A DNA stretch of 64,000 nt. It comes from a cyanobacterium endosymbiont of Epithemia clementina EcSB (lineage in GTDB: Bacteria > Cyanobacteriota > Cyanobacteriia > Cyanobacteriales > Microcystaceae). The first letter of the stretch is position 1. Each line of letters begins with the position of its first letter. Position numbers and translations under genes: made by a program. This document shows positions 40,626 through 51,045 of the stretch, piece after piece. The notes under the pieces were generated by a model. The model made no database searches, had not been told where the DNA came from, and worked only from the letters and a program-made list of their open reading frames with translations. Location: positions 21,110 to 85,109 of the forward strand of contig NZ_CP123991.1 in assembly GCF_029919255.1 (NCBI RefSeq). Reading direction: 5' to 3'.

Positions 40626-41177
40626 ATGACGACCACTCAAGGCTTGGTACGTGCTTTTGGAGAAGTGGGAGAAAACTCTGTCCTACTAGACAAGAGCGTT
40701 ACTATTCCTATTTGTGAAGGATTAAACATGTTGATAGCTAGTTTTCAAGGGCTATATCTTCAATATGAAAAACATCATTTTATTGTAGAAGGTTCAGAAT
40801 TTTACTCTTTGCACGAATTTTTTAATGAAAGCTACGATGATGTTCGCGGTCATGTTCACGATCTCGCTGAACGTTTAAATGGACTTGGAGGAGTTCCCGC
40901 TGCTAGTTTTAGTAAATTAGCTGAATTGTGTTGTTTTGACCCTGAAGCAGATGGGTCTTACGGCTGCCGCGAGATGGTAGAACATGATTTAGGGGCAGAA
41001 CAAGAATTAATCAAGCTACTCCGCAAACAAGCCGCTCAAGCTGAAAGTTTAGGAGATAGAGCAACTCGTTATCTTTATGAGCAAATTCTTCTTAAAACAG
41101 AAGAACGGGCTTATCATTTAGATCATTTCTTAGTTAGCGACAGCTTGACTCTAGCCTTTGTTAATAATGGAAACTAG
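40626..41177 (+). CDS. Dps-family ferritin-like DNA-protection protein
   Basis: A 183-residue Dps mini-ferritin that oxidises and stores iron and protects DNA. The ferroxidase segment is [18 protein letters not shown] then [12 protein letters not shown]. By alignment with canonical Dps, His51, His63 and Glu82 are present but the position of the usual Asp (Asp78 of E. coli) is His78. This three-histidine centre matches the type known from Thermosynechococcus elongatus DpsA, which binds zinc and uses oxygen well. A purine-rich AAGAAGGGG ribosome-binding site precedes the ATG. It ends at a bidirectional terminator shared with the convergent COG0523 gene. Secure. Confidence 0.95.
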   Translation: MTTTQGLVRAFGEVGENSVLLDKSVTIPICEGLNMLIASFQGLYLQYEKHHFIVEGSEFYSLHEFFNESYDDVRGHVHDLAERLNGLGGVPAASFSKLAELCCFDPEADGSYGCREMVEHDLGAEQELIKLLRKQAAQAESLGDRATRYLYEQILLKTEERAYHLDHFLVSDSLTLAFVNNGN

Positions 41178-41226
41178 GACTTCCCTAGAGTTTTCCTCGG
41201 GGCAAACAAACAATACCTGATTGAAC

Positions 41227-41254
41227 AAACTCCCATCAAAAAAAATGGGAGTTT
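41227..41254. terminator. Bidirectional intrinsic terminator
   Basis: AAACTCCCAT (41227-41236) and ATGGGAGTTT (41245-41254) form a 10-bp stem with an A-rich loop and T's after it. It serves dps (plus) and the COG0523 GTPase gene (minus), which end on either side. Confidence 0.85.
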
Positions 41255-41262
41255 TCATCTTT

Positions 41263-42309
41263 CTAAGTTAATGCACACTTAATCTCTTCTAATGTTAATT
41301 GACGACCAATAAACACTAATCGAGTTTGGCGGAGTTCATTAAATTTCCAAGGACGATCATAAAAGGTATCAAAGCGATTACCTACCCCTTGTAAAACTAA
41401 TCGCATAGGTTTAGATGGAACATTTACAAACCCTTTGATACGATAAATTTCTTGGGTTTTAATTATTTTTTTTAGTTGATTTACCAAGCTTTCTAGATCA
41501 AATTCTTGATCTAAAACTACTTGAACCGAATTAATGTCATCATCATGATCATGGTCTTCTTCCTGATTAGGATGACTAGGGCGACTCTTCAAATTATCCT
41601 CAACAGCTGCATTAAACCCTAACAAAACATTAGGATTAATTTCCCCATTATTACAAGAAACTACTTTAACTCCTAGCCTTAATTCTCCTTCTAACCACTT
41701 TCTGACTTGATGAAATTGAAGCGGTCCAATTAAATCAATTTTAGTCAACAACACTAAATCTGCACAGGCTAACTGGTTTTTAAATAACTCCTCAATTGGG
41801 GTTTCATGTTCTAGGTTAGGATCAGCTTTTCGTTGCGCTTCTAAGGCAGCTGAGTCCATCACTAGAGTCCCTGAAACCAAAGCTTGAGTATCTACTACTG
41901 TTATTACCCCATCTACGGTGGCGCTGTTACGAATTTCTGGCCACTGAAAAGCTTGAACTAAAGGTTTTGGTAATGCCAATCCAGAGGTCTCAATTAGTAT
42001 ACAATCAATGTCCTCACGCCTTTCTAATAATTTCTGCATAATTGGAAAAAATTCTTCTTGGACGGTGCAACACAAACAACCATTAGTTAATTCGATGATA
42101 TTAGTATTTAAGTTTTTATCCTCATTGCAAATTTGACAATCTCGCAAAAGTTCCCCATCTATTCCTACTTCCCCAAATTCGTTAACTAAAACAGCAATTC
42201 GTCTTTTTTGATTATGTTGTAGTAGATGACGAACTAAGGTTGTCTTACCTGCTCCAAGAAAGCCAGTTATAACCGTAACAGGAATTTTATGCATAGTAAA
42301 GTTCAGCAC
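41263..42309 (-). CDS. CobW/COG0523 family G3E GTPase (metal chaperone)
   Basis: A 348-residue P-loop GTPase. Walker A is GFLGAGKTT at residues 16-24, and the metal-binding CxCC signature is NGCLCCTV near residues 75-82, with TKIDL as base-recognition motif near residue 190. A His/Asp-rich stretch (EEDHDHDDD) near residue 248 and a CobW_C domain follow. The family delivers zinc or other metals to client proteins; despite the name, a link to cobalamin is not implied. Met6 (MHKIPV, start at 42294) is an equally good start. Neighbour uppP is 130 bases upstream on the same strand. Confidence 0.92.
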   Translation of the reverse strand: MLNFTMHKIPVTVITGFLGAGKTTLVRHLLQHNQKRRIAVLVNEFGEVGIDGELLRDCQICNEDKNLNTNIIELTNGCLCCTVQEEFFPIMQKLLERREDIDCILIETSGLALPKPLVQAFQWPEIRNSATVDGVITVVDTQALVSGTLVMDSAALEAQRKADPNLEHETPIEELFKNQLACADLVLLTKIDLIGPLQFHQVRKWLEGELRLGVKVVSCNNGEINPNVLLGFNAAVEDNLKSRPSHPNQEEDHDHDDDINSVQVVLDQEFDLESLVNQLKKIIKTQEIYRIKGFVNVPSKPMRLVLQGVGNRFDTFYDRPWKFNELRQTRLVFIGRQLTLEEIKCALT

Positions 42310-42439
42310 ACCTCAAATGACATCTTTATCAAGAATTCTCATTGAAAAACACTAAAAAATATTTAAAAAACTCATTGATTTTTAGTTGCATTTTTCATAG
42401 TACCATCTTAGCTCAAGAGTAGCAAAATCATGTTTCAGT

Positions 42440-43402
42440 TCAATTCAAATTAAATACAAGAGAGCTTAAAATTAATACACCAAATCCTAAACGATACCAA
42501 ACGAAAATCCAGGTATCACGGTTTTGTAAATAGCGGGTTAACCAAGCAATCGCTAAATAGGAAAAAATCGCTGAAGAAATGACTCCAACAATAACAGGAA
42601 ATAAGATTTCTTTAGAAAAGCCTAGGACTAAAACTTCTTTAAATTCTGCAAACCCTGCTATAGTAATAGCTGGAATTCCTAGCAAAAAAGAAAACTTAGC
42701 TGCCGTTGCTCGTTCTAAATTTATAAATAATCCAGCCGTCATAGTAGAACCTGAACGAGAAACTCCTGGAATTAAAGCTAGAGTTTGGGCTAGTCCTATT
42801 AATACCCCGTCTTGTAATGTTAATTGTCTAAAATCTCGTTTATGAGTTCCTAACTTTTCTGACAGAGCTAACAATACAGCCATCACGATTGAAGCGATTG
42901 CAATTGCCTCTACACTGCGTAATGGAGAATTATCTAAGTCGGAAACCAATAATTTCCATAACAATCCAAAAAAGACAATAGGTAAAGTTCCCAACGCAAT
43001 ACCCGCCGCTAGTTGAAAATCATAAGATTTATAGTCCGAGATACAGATAGCTTTTACCATCCCTTCAATAATCTCCGTTAAATCTGACCAGAAATACCAT
43101 ATTACAGCAGTAATACTTCCTAGTTGAATTACTGCTGTAAAAGATACTCCAGGATCACCCCAGCCTAAAGCCAAGGGGACAATTTTCAAATGAGCTGTAC
43201 TACTAATGGGTAAAAATTCTGTCAATCCTTGCACCATTCCTAACACAATAGCCTGAAGCCAGTTAAATTGAAAAATGGGAGTATCAGAAACTTTTAGGGA
43301 AATTGATTGGACAGTTGTCGTAGAACCTAAAAATAAGCTTAATCCACTACTGATAGCAAAAAAAACGATTAATTCTAATGGTCTGTGTTTGGGTTGAGTC
43401 AT
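42440..43402 (-). CDS. uppP: Undecaprenyl-diphosphate phosphatase
   Basis: A 320-residue BacA/UppP membrane enzyme that recycles undecaprenyl diphosphate for peptidoglycan and polysaccharide synthesis. The two catalytic blocks are present: GLTEFLPISSTAHL near residues 60-73 and PGVSRSGSTM near residues 210-219. About eight membrane helices fill the rest. It carries an N-terminal extension of about 40 residues with an extra hydrophobic segment compared with E. coli, as is usual in cyanobacteria. A following gene on the same strand is the COG0523 GTPase. Secure. Confidence 0.96.
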   Translation of the reverse strand: MTQPKHRPLELIVFFAISSGLSLFLGSTTTVQSISLKVSDTPIFQFNWLQAIVLGMVQGLTEFLPISSTAHLKIVPLALGWGDPGVSFTAVIQLGSITAVIWYFWSDLTEIIEGMVKAICISDYKSYDFQLAAGIALGTLPIVFFGLLWKLLVSDLDNSPLRSVEAIAIASIVMAVLLALSEKLGTHKRDFRQLTLQDGVLIGLAQTLALIPGVSRSGSTMTAGLFINLERATAAKFSFLLGIPAITIAGFAEFKEVLVLGFSKEILFPVIVGVISSAIFSYLAIAWLTRYLQNRDTWIFVWYRLGFGVLILSSLVFNLN

Positions 43403-43689
43403 AGAAATTGAGAAATTTATATAAACTTAGACAATAAAAGTTTCAGCAATTTTATCAATAAATACTTAATATTTAAAACTTTTTTAGAAAAATTGAGAAA
43501 ACTAGAAAATTATTTTCTAACGGTTCATAAATTTATGCCTAATTATCTATTAAAAAACTAGGTTTTGGCAAAATTTATTAGAGTTATATAAATTTATAAA
43601 TGAGAACCTGCTTGCTCAGCTTAATTTTTTTAAATATCTATAAATTAAGGATAATTACCAGTATTTAGGTATTATTCTAGATAATAGCG
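43403..43689. other. AT-rich spacer upstream of uppP
   Basis: About 290 bases between the uppP start codon and the beginning of the pseudogene relic. Nothing was identified; it should contain the uppP promoter. Confidence 0.5.
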
Positions 43690-44480
43690 AAACTTAATCC
43701 CAATCTATTTACCTTAAACGTAAAGTTTTAGAAAAGAAAGTTTAAATCTTAGAATCTTCTCCTGAGTCTCCCGTATCAGTTATCTGTAAAGTTAAAACCT
43801 TCCGTGTACATCCTGATTATCTTCCTTTACCCTTTTTATAAAAAATTTTTAAAAAAGTAATTATCGTTGATAAAACTAAAGATATAATTCCAAAAACTCT
43901 AAATAAAACTTAGCATTTTACAGAAGGTTCAGAAAATTAACTCAGATTAAATTTAGTAGAAATTCTTAGGAGAGATTTTCTGATGGAATCATTCCTAACT
44001 GATCTCGGAAGTTTAGTCTGTAAAAGATTTCAAGATTAAGTTGCCATCAAGGATTTCTTTTTATCTAAATTTTCTATCACTCAAGCTTAATGCTTTGTGG
44101 TTACTAGTTTTCCTAAAATCAAACAGACTCTTCACCCTTATCTAGGAGATTTTTAAAAGAAAGATTACCCGGTAGAGTAAATTCCTTAGTTTTATGCAAT
44201 AGCATTTTACAATCACTTCTCCAAAGATAGCCAACGACTTTATAAATTTCCAAATAAGTCTCGGTGAAAATGTACTTATCGCACTGATACTACGACCGTC
44301 CTTAATTTTAGCTCCACTTTAACGGACAATTTAGTTAACTGTATGGTTAATATACACCTTAAAGAAATGAGATGGGAGAAGAATACCGTAAGGTAATTTA
44401 CCTAGCTATTTTAACAAAACTCAATTACTTATCTAAACTTTTCTATATCTTACCTCTGTCGATTTTACACAAAAGTTACT
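43690..44480 (+). pseudogene. Decayed gene of unrecognised family
   Basis: A long series of plus-strand coding-like fragments in changing frames: ESSPESPVSVICKVKTFRV then HPDYLPLPFL (about 43757-43845), LMESFLTDLGSLVCKRFQD (about 43980-44037), FVVTSFPKIKQTLHPYLGDF (about 44097-44155), and DNLVNCMVNIHLKEMRWEKN (about 44323-44385). Several single-base changes would join them into one protein of perhaps 230-260 residues. The preserved amphipathic patterns show it was a real gene lost recently, but I cannot name the family. Confidence 0.6.
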
Positions 44481-45369
44481 CACATTCATAATCAATCACT
44501 TGTTATTGGATCTAACAAAATATTTTTAATTATTTATCTTAATTATTAATTAGAAAATAATTCCATAGAAATAACAAATTTGTTTTTAATATTTAGCATT
44601 AAATATTTTTTTTCAAAAAATAAAAACTCACAAATATCTGAGTAGTAAATTTGTAAATATAAAAAATATAAATAACAATTAATACTCTTTTAGAAAAAAG
44701 TACTGCAAGTTAGTATTTGATGAGCATTAAAATTTACTCATAACTATGTTTTATAACTTAAATCTTTATTTAAGTCGAAATTGTTTAATAACACTATTAA
44801 AACTTTTACAAAGATAGTCTCCATAAAAAAAATAACTTTTTTTACCGTAAAATAATGACAGTTAAGTTTAGAAAACTAGACAGTTTTTATTATCGAGCAA
44901 TAAACTTGTAATTTCAATAAAAAATAAAGAATATTATACCAGGTTTATATTTTTATCGTAAGAAATGTTTAGAAATATTTGAAAAATAAACATTATTTAC
45001 AAAACTATTAATAATTTCTTATGACCCAAACTTTTTTACTTATTTACTTAGAATTAAATACCTCTAATACTAGATTAAGCTATTTATTCCCAAAATAACA
45101 AAAAAATAATTTAATTACTTTATATTGATTTTATTTAATAACATTAACTATTGTATTGTATTCTAGTGTTTATTAGATGTTATCTAAATAATTAGGTAAG
45201 TGGTTTTTGCTACAAAAATATGATTAATAGAAAGGCTATATAATCGAATAATTAATAGTCAATTATCCTTGAATTTTAAATCCCTAAATGTAGTACTATT
45301 TTTATAGTAAAACAGCTGATGGTTAACTGAAAAAATGAAGATTGTTTGTTTATTAACATAAATTCATGT

Positions 45370-45420
45370 TCAACAACTTATATTTTTTATATTTTATATA
45401 TTAAAAATATAAGTTGTTGA
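45370..45420 (+). terminator. 18-bp perfect hairpin followed by T tract
   Basis: Arms 45370-45387 and 45403-45420 are exactly complementary around a 15-base loop, and a T7 run follows at once on the plus strand, the classic layout of an intrinsic terminator. No intact gene ends upstream of it for 2 kb. Confidence 0.7.
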
Positions 45421-45803
45421 TTTTTTTAAAAAAAATCTTATCAGTTATGCCTAAGTCTAATATTTATAAATTAGCTAGCGTACTATATTGGCCGATAGAG
45501 GCAAATAATCTAACTTAAAGTAAGTTAAGAAAAAAAAATGATAAAATTTTTCTGATTTTCTTAATTTTTTATGTATTTTTTGACTGTTGTTTTAGTCCAA
45601 TTTTATTGGTAAACTATAAAGATAAAAATACTAAATTAAAAGCCAAAAAAACTAAGAATAAATTATTGAATAATAATTAAAAAATAAACTTAGTTCTACT
45701 GTTTATTCGGAGACAAAAGAATATTTAATGAAGTATATATGGGGCCAATTATTAGTATAAATATGTTCTAATATACAGTATTTTTTGAGCTAAGACTAGA
45801 AGC

Positions 45804-45844
45804 CAGTATATATACTAATAATTAGATTATTAGTATATATACTG
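45804..45844. repeat. Perfect 19-bp inverted repeat, 3-base loop
   Basis: Arms 45804-45822 and 45826-45844 are exactly complementary around TAG. A partial copy of the inner motif (ATTATTAGTATA) also occurs near 45749-45760. Confidence 0.7.
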
Positions 45845-46627
45845 CAATAATTATAAACTTTAATTTTAACTATAAAAACTAGTTTAATAAACAACTAGAT
45901 ACAAACTTTTTAAAAAATTACTAATTGTTAAAATCAATAATAAGTCATTAAAAATTTAAAAAATAGCTTTACTATGTAAGTTATAAGTAGATATACAATG
46001 TGTTTGTGCTGAACACATATAAATATATACTAGACTTTTTAAGTAAGTTGTATTTTTTTAAAAAAATACCTATAAAATATTAGTCCCATGACATACAATA
46101 ACAAAAAATATAAAAAAATTAAATATTTTTAGCAGACTCTAAACATAGATCTTCTAAACTAGCCGTGATAATGGTACAACCCAAAAGGTTAGTCTTTCAA
46201 CTTTATAAGTTTTATAAGGTAGAGGCTTTTACTAAGAAAAAGTTTTTAAAGCTTCAAATAATAGAATAGTAATTCTAAGAAATATTGCTTAATAATTGAG
46301 TTTAACTTTAACTATAAGAGTTATGATAATTTAATCGACGAAAAACACAAGATGTGTTGGTGTTTTTAATTTTGACTTATCTTCAAAAAGACAAAGGTTA
46401 AACTTAAACTAAAAATATATGCGATCATTCGAAGATATTTTTAAAATAAGAAGTCTGTAATTATCTAGAAATAATTAATAACTTAATCAGAAATATGTAT
46501 GGTGATAATGAGATGATTAATAGTCAAATTTTCTATAACTAGTAATGAGAAAATAATAAACTAAAGTCAGAAAATCAATTAAAGTGTGATATAGCGCGTT
46601 AATCAAAATAGTAGAGAAACATACAGT

Positions 46628-48538
46628 ATGCATATAAGTGAAATCACTCATCCCAACCAGTTACATGGTTTATCACTCCGACAACTAGAGGATGTTAGTC
46701 GTCAAATTCGAGAAAAGCATTTACAAACGATTGCCGCTAGTGGAGGACATTTAGGGCCTGGGTTGGGAGTAGTAGAACTCACCGTCGCCCTTTATCAAAC
46801 CCTAGATTTAGATCGAGATAAAGTAACCTGGGATGTGGGACACCAAGCCTACCCCCATAAAATGTTAACTGGTCGTTATAATCGTTTCCATACTCTACGG
46901 CAAAAAGATGGTATTGCTGGATATCTAAAACGTTGCGAAAGTCAATTCGATCATTTTGGGGCTGGACACGCCTCTACAAGTATTTCTGCGGCCTTAGGGA
47001 TGGCATTAGCAAGAGATGCTCAAGGGGAAAACTATAAAGTTGTAGCAGTGATTGGAGATGGAGCATTAACTGGAGGAATGGCCTTAGAAGCCATTAACCA
47101 TGCTGGACATTTACCCAACACGAATCTCATGGTTGTTCTCAATGACAATGAAATGTCTATTTCTCCAAACGTTGGAGCTATTTCTCGCTATCTCAACAAG
47201 GTGCGTCTGAGTGACCCCGTCCAATTCCTCTCAGACAACCTCGAAGAACAATTTAAACAGCTTCCTTTCTTTGGGGGATCTTTTACACCCGAAATGGAAA
47301 GGGTTAAAGAAGGAATCAAACGCCTAGCGGTTCCTAAAGTAGGTGCAGTAATTGAAGAATTAGGCTTTAAATATTTTGGTCCAATTGACGGGCACAATCT
47401 AGAAGAATTAATTGGCACTTTCAAACAAGCCCACAAAGTCTCCGGCCCCGTCCTTGTTCATGTTGCCACCGTCAAAGGAAAAGGTTATGACCTAGCTGAA
47501 AAAGACCAAGTAGGCTACCATGCCCAAAGTCCTTTCAACCTAGTTACTGGCAAAGCTCATCCGTCTAATAAGCCTAAACCTCCCAGTTATTCTAAAGTTT
47601 TTGCTCATACTCTTACTAAACTAGCCGAAAACAATCCTAAAATTATTGGAATTACTGCCGCCATGGCTACGGGGACAGGATTAGCTAAACTTTATGCTAA
47701 GCTTCCCAAACAATACATAGATGTGGGTATTGCTGAACAACATGCGGTTACTCTGGCTGCTGGGCTTGCTTGTGAAGGAATGCGTCCCGTTGTAGCCATT
47801 TACTCCACATTTTTACAAAGAGCTTACGATCAAGTTCTTCATGATGTTTGTCTTCAAAACCTTCCCGTTTTCTTTTGTCTTGATCGCGCCGGAATTGTCG
47901 GCGCAGATGGACCGACTCACCAAGGAATGTACGATATTGCCTATCTACGGTGTATTCCTAACCTAACTATTATGGCTCCCAAAGATGAAGCGGAATTACA
48001 ACGAATGGTGGTGACAGGGGTTAATCACACTGATGGACCGATCGCTATGCGTTATCCTCGTGGCAGCGGTATTGGAGTTCCCTTAATGGAAGAAGGTTGG
48101 GAACCTTTGGTAATTGGCAAAGGAGAAATTCTCCGTACTGGAGATGATATTTTACTTTTAGGTTATGGCTCAATGGTGAATACAGCTTTACAAGTGGCAG
48201 AAATTCTCGGAGAGTATGGCATTGAAGCAACAGTAGTTAATACCCGTTTTGTTAAGCCCTTAGATACGGAATTGATCTTTCCCCTCGCTCGACGCATTGG
48301 AAAAGTAGCTACCTTAGAAGAGGGTTGTCTTATCGGTGGTTTCAGTTCAGCAGTAGTTGAAGCTTTCTCTGATAATGGCATTTTAATTCCTTTAAAGCGA
48401 TTTGGTGTGAGCGACAACCTAGTTGATCATGCCACCCCCGATCAATCCAAAGCAGATTTAGGGTTAACCAGTCCCCAAATTGTCGAACAAATTCTACAAG
48501 TCTTCTTCAAGAGTCCCCAACCTTCCGTAATGAGTTAA
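46628..48538 (+). CDS. dxs: 1-deoxy-D-xylulose-5-phosphate synthase
   Basis: A 636-residue thiamine-diphosphate enzyme that condenses pyruvate and glyceraldehyde 3-phosphate, the first step of the MEP isoprenoid pathway. The N-terminal domain has the TPP motif [18 protein letters not shown]...NDNEMSI near residues 140-180. The transketolase pyrimidine-binding domain has [15 protein letters not shown] near residue 365, and [14 protein letters not shown] near residue 430. The C-terminal domain ends in [12 protein letters not shown]. Length and motifs are intact. A strong hairpin follows. It supplies precursors for quinone tails, carotenoids and undecaprenyl phosphate (see uppP). Confidence 0.98.
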   Translation: MHISEITHPNQLHGLSLRQLEDVSRQIREKHLQTIAASGGHLGPGLGVVELTVALYQTLDLDRDKVTWDVGHQAYPHKMLTGRYNRFHTLRQKDGIAGYLKRCESQFDHFGAGHASTSISAALGMALARDAQGENYKVVAVIGDGALTGGMALEAINHAGHLPNTNLMVVLNDNEMSISPNVGAISRYLNKVRLSDPVQFLSDNLEEQFKQLPFFGGSFTPEMERVKEGIKRLAVPKVGAVIEELGFKYFGPIDGHNLEELIGTFKQAHKVSGPVLVHVATVKGKGYDLAEKDQVGYHAQSPFNLVTGKAHPSNKPKPPSYSKVFAHTLTKLAENNPKIIGITAAMATGTGLAKLYAKLPKQYIDVGIAEQHAVTLAAGLACEGMRPVVAIYSTFLQRAYDQVLHDVCLQNLPVFFCLDRAGIVGADGPTHQGMYDIAYLRCIPNLTIMAPKDEAELQRMVVTGVNHTDGPIAMRYPRGSGIGVPLMEEGWEPLVIGKGEILRTGDDILLLGYGSMVNTALQVAEILGEYGIEATVVNTRFVKPLDTELIFPLARRIGKVATLEEGCLIGGFSSAVVEAFSDNGILIPLKRFGVSDNLVDHATPDQSKADLGLTSPQIVEQILQVFFKSPQPSVMS

Positions 48539-48664
48539 GACAATTGAGTAGATGGGTATTATTAAACGAACAATAGGGAAGTTCATCCTTGAACTCTAGC
48601 CCTTAATCACACGCTCAAGTATAACAACTAATTATTTTTAATGTGTTTATGCCTACCTACTTAG

Positions 48665-48710
48665 GTTAACAATAATAGGGGCTTTTTATTAAGCCTCTAT
48701 TATTGTTAAC
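48665..48710 (+). terminator. 20-bp hairpin downstream of dxs
   Basis: Arms 48665-48684 and 48691-48710 pair over 20 bases with a single G-T pair around a 6-base loop; T-rich sequence follows. It lies 127 bases after the dxs stop. Confidence 0.75.
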
Positions 48711-50601
48711 TTTTAACTAAAAGTTTTAAAGTTATTGAATCTTTATCACAATATTTAACTTCTAAGGTAATAATTTTTACTTATAAAAAATATTCTATTT
48801 TTTGTTTTTTCAAATTAAATATGATAGATCGATAAAGAAAATATCAGTTTAATAAGACTCTCTTTCTAAGAGCATCAAAGTAAGTTTAATTATAAACCTA
48901 TTTTCATAATCAATTTAATTTTAATTAACCTGAATTGATAATGTAAATTTAATAAGTTCAATTTTAGTTCAGGATTTTTAAAAATTAAGAATTGACGAAA
49001 TTTATTAATCTATAAGCTTTTTTAAGATTTAATTTATTTTAATAATAAATACATCCTACTGTTTTTCAAGTCGTTCTCTTCTTAAAAGAAAATAATTTAA
49101 TAATTAGATGTAATTATTAAATTATTTTTTAGTTACAATGATTAGATTTCAAGGATTTTTTTACTTCTTAAAAGAGGTAAGTAAATAGTCAAATAAATGC
49201 TATGTCTTATTAGAATTAGTAGCTGTGCTTTGGTTTGTTACTTAAAAAAGTAACACAAACAGAAAATAATGCTTCAGCTAATCATAAACGAAAAAATATA
49301 GCTAAATTAATGGTAGAGAAAATAGTCCTTGTCAAGGACAATATGTCAATTTTAAACATAAATAGCTTAATTGTAAAAAAACAATGTTACTCAACAATAA
49401 TATAAATTAGGCTTACTAAAAAGTATTAATGACAATAAAAATTACAAATATTAAAAGTTAAATTAACTACAAAAAAAATTTGCTAAGAACCTGATTTTTT
49501 TAAATGAATAAAAGTATATATCTAGATAAGACTAGATCTGATAATAAAATAAACTATTCATATAACTCTAATTATAAAATAAAAAAAACCATACTCTTAA
49601 ATTTAAAAATAAAAGAAAAAGACTAGTTAAATGAGTACTTTAAGTAAAGATTATTAACTTTACTTTTTTAACTATTGATAGGAGTTGTAATAGAAATTTA
49701 TTTAGAGCCTGGTTATATTAAAGTTTAGTTGTCCAATAAAAATTAGTAGACATTATTATTTAATATAACTTAACTTCTAATAGAGGAAGAATTTTTAGAA
49801 AAAATTCTAAAAATTTGAATGTGAACTATGATACCTACTCCTTTACTTTCCAAAGTAAAACAAATTAGTGGTCTGTCGTAAAAAGGTGACTCAAATAAAT
49901 GCCACTTAAATTTAGAAAAATTTAAAAATATATAAACACTGCCTTCAAAAAAAATCTAACGTTAACGTTTTATACTAAATAACTTTACTACACAATATTT
50001 CTTATTTTTTAATAAAAAAAATTTAATTAATTACTAAATAATTTATTTGTATTTGATGCAGAATTCTATTCTTTAAACAAGTTCTTCTCTATTCTTTGAA
50101 GATCTCAACCAATAAGATTTGATTGATTTAAAGAAATACTCGGTAATCACTTAATAGAAATCCCTAATTATATACTATTAATACTGACACACTTGATTGG
50201 TTACATTGTTGAGTTTCTATATAAAATTTTCTTCTAGTTAATACTATAACAATTAGCTATCGTTATACCGTTAAAACTAATAAAGTTAGTAATGAAGTAA
50301 TAGATTTACATTGAATATTTATTCAATAGTTTTATATAAAAATTTCTAAATTAATTAAATTAAACAGATAAACTACCTAGATCTTTTTAGTTTTTTCCTA
50401 CCTTTAATAGATTAGTTTCTGATTACTCTATAAACCTCGTTTGACCAAATATTAAACATCCAAATAAAGACTAAGTCTATCTCTCGTACGTAAAACCCTA
50501 GCCAAGCAGAGGCAATACCAGCCACTATTACACGGAAAATTCCTGGCTGACATGTTTAAGTTCCTAAAAAATTCAAACCCTTTCTGAAATTATGTAATTT
50601 T
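48711..50601. other. 1.9-kb desert
   Basis: No intact gene. A hairpin is at 49089-49128. On the minus strand at about 50390-50550 a run of some 44 open codons (PGIFRVIVAGIASAWLGFYV, then REIDLVFIWMFNIW) looks like a lost membrane protein just downstream of grxC; its family is unknown. Confidence 0.5.
49089..49128 (+). terminator. Perfect 18-bp A/T hairpin with T tail
   Basis: Arms 49089-49106 and 49111-49128 are exactly complementary around GATG, with further T's after it on the plus strand. There is no intact gene within 500 bases upstream. Confidence 0.65.
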
Positions 50602-50868
50602 TCAACCCGTTGTAGTTAAGAGAGAATCCAATTTATTCATTGATTCTAAGGAATATAATTCATTACATCCGCCAATAGGTCGATTATTAATAAAAATTTG
50701 GGGAAGACTACTACGTCCCTCAGCCCTTTGTTTCATTTTTTCCCTTGCTTCATAATCTCCATCAATGCGATATTCAGTATACTTTACCCCCTTTTTATTA
50801 AGTAAGGCTTTAGCCCGGATACAGAAAGGACAAGTACCCCAAGTATAAATTTCAACGTCAGCAGTCAT
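50602..50868 (-). CDS. grxC: Glutaredoxin 3
   Basis: An 88-residue dithiol glutaredoxin. The active site is CPFC (Cys14, Cys17) in YTWGTCPFCIRAK; the cis-Pro loop SSLPQIFINNRPIGGCNEL (residues about 53-71) binds glutathione, with an additional Cys69. It reduces protein and low-molecular disulfides using glutathione. In many cyanobacteria this gene is followed by gshB; here only decayed sequence with no resemblance to gshB follows. It is divergent from the subtilisin gene (about 180 bases). Confidence 0.95.
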   Translation of the reverse strand: MTADVEIYTWGTCPFCIRAKALLNKKGVKYTEYRIDGDYEAREKMKQRAEGRSSLPQIFINNRPIGGCNELYSLESMNKLDSLLTTTG

Positions 50869-51045
50869 TTTAATCTTGAATCTAAGTTTTGAGTTCTACA
50901 CTCATATTGTACTAAAATTTAAGCCTAAATTAACTAACTGTTACTCAAAAACTAAGCAATAGGAATATTCTCAATTGAAAATTGAAGGTCCAGATGAGTT
51001 ATTCTAAAATTTAGACTGGTACGTGCTGTAACGTTGGTCAGATTT

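Larger units (their letters stand above)
44481..46627. other. 2.1-kb AT-rich desert
   Basis: No gene found. Two hairpins (45370-45420, 45804-45844) are listed separately. The stretch before dxs must contain its promoter, which could not be defined. Confidence 0.55.

Noticed and set aside
41263..42309. Calling the COG0523 GTPase CobW and joining it to cobalamin synthesis
   Set aside because: The CxCC motif and His-rich linker fit a zinc or other metal chaperone; family members mostly act outside B12 synthesis, and the cob genes are 18 kb away.
50380..50600. A gshB relic downstream of grxC
   Set aside because: The expected glutathione synthetase N-terminus is absent in all frames; the open run there is a hydrophobic membrane-like segment instead.
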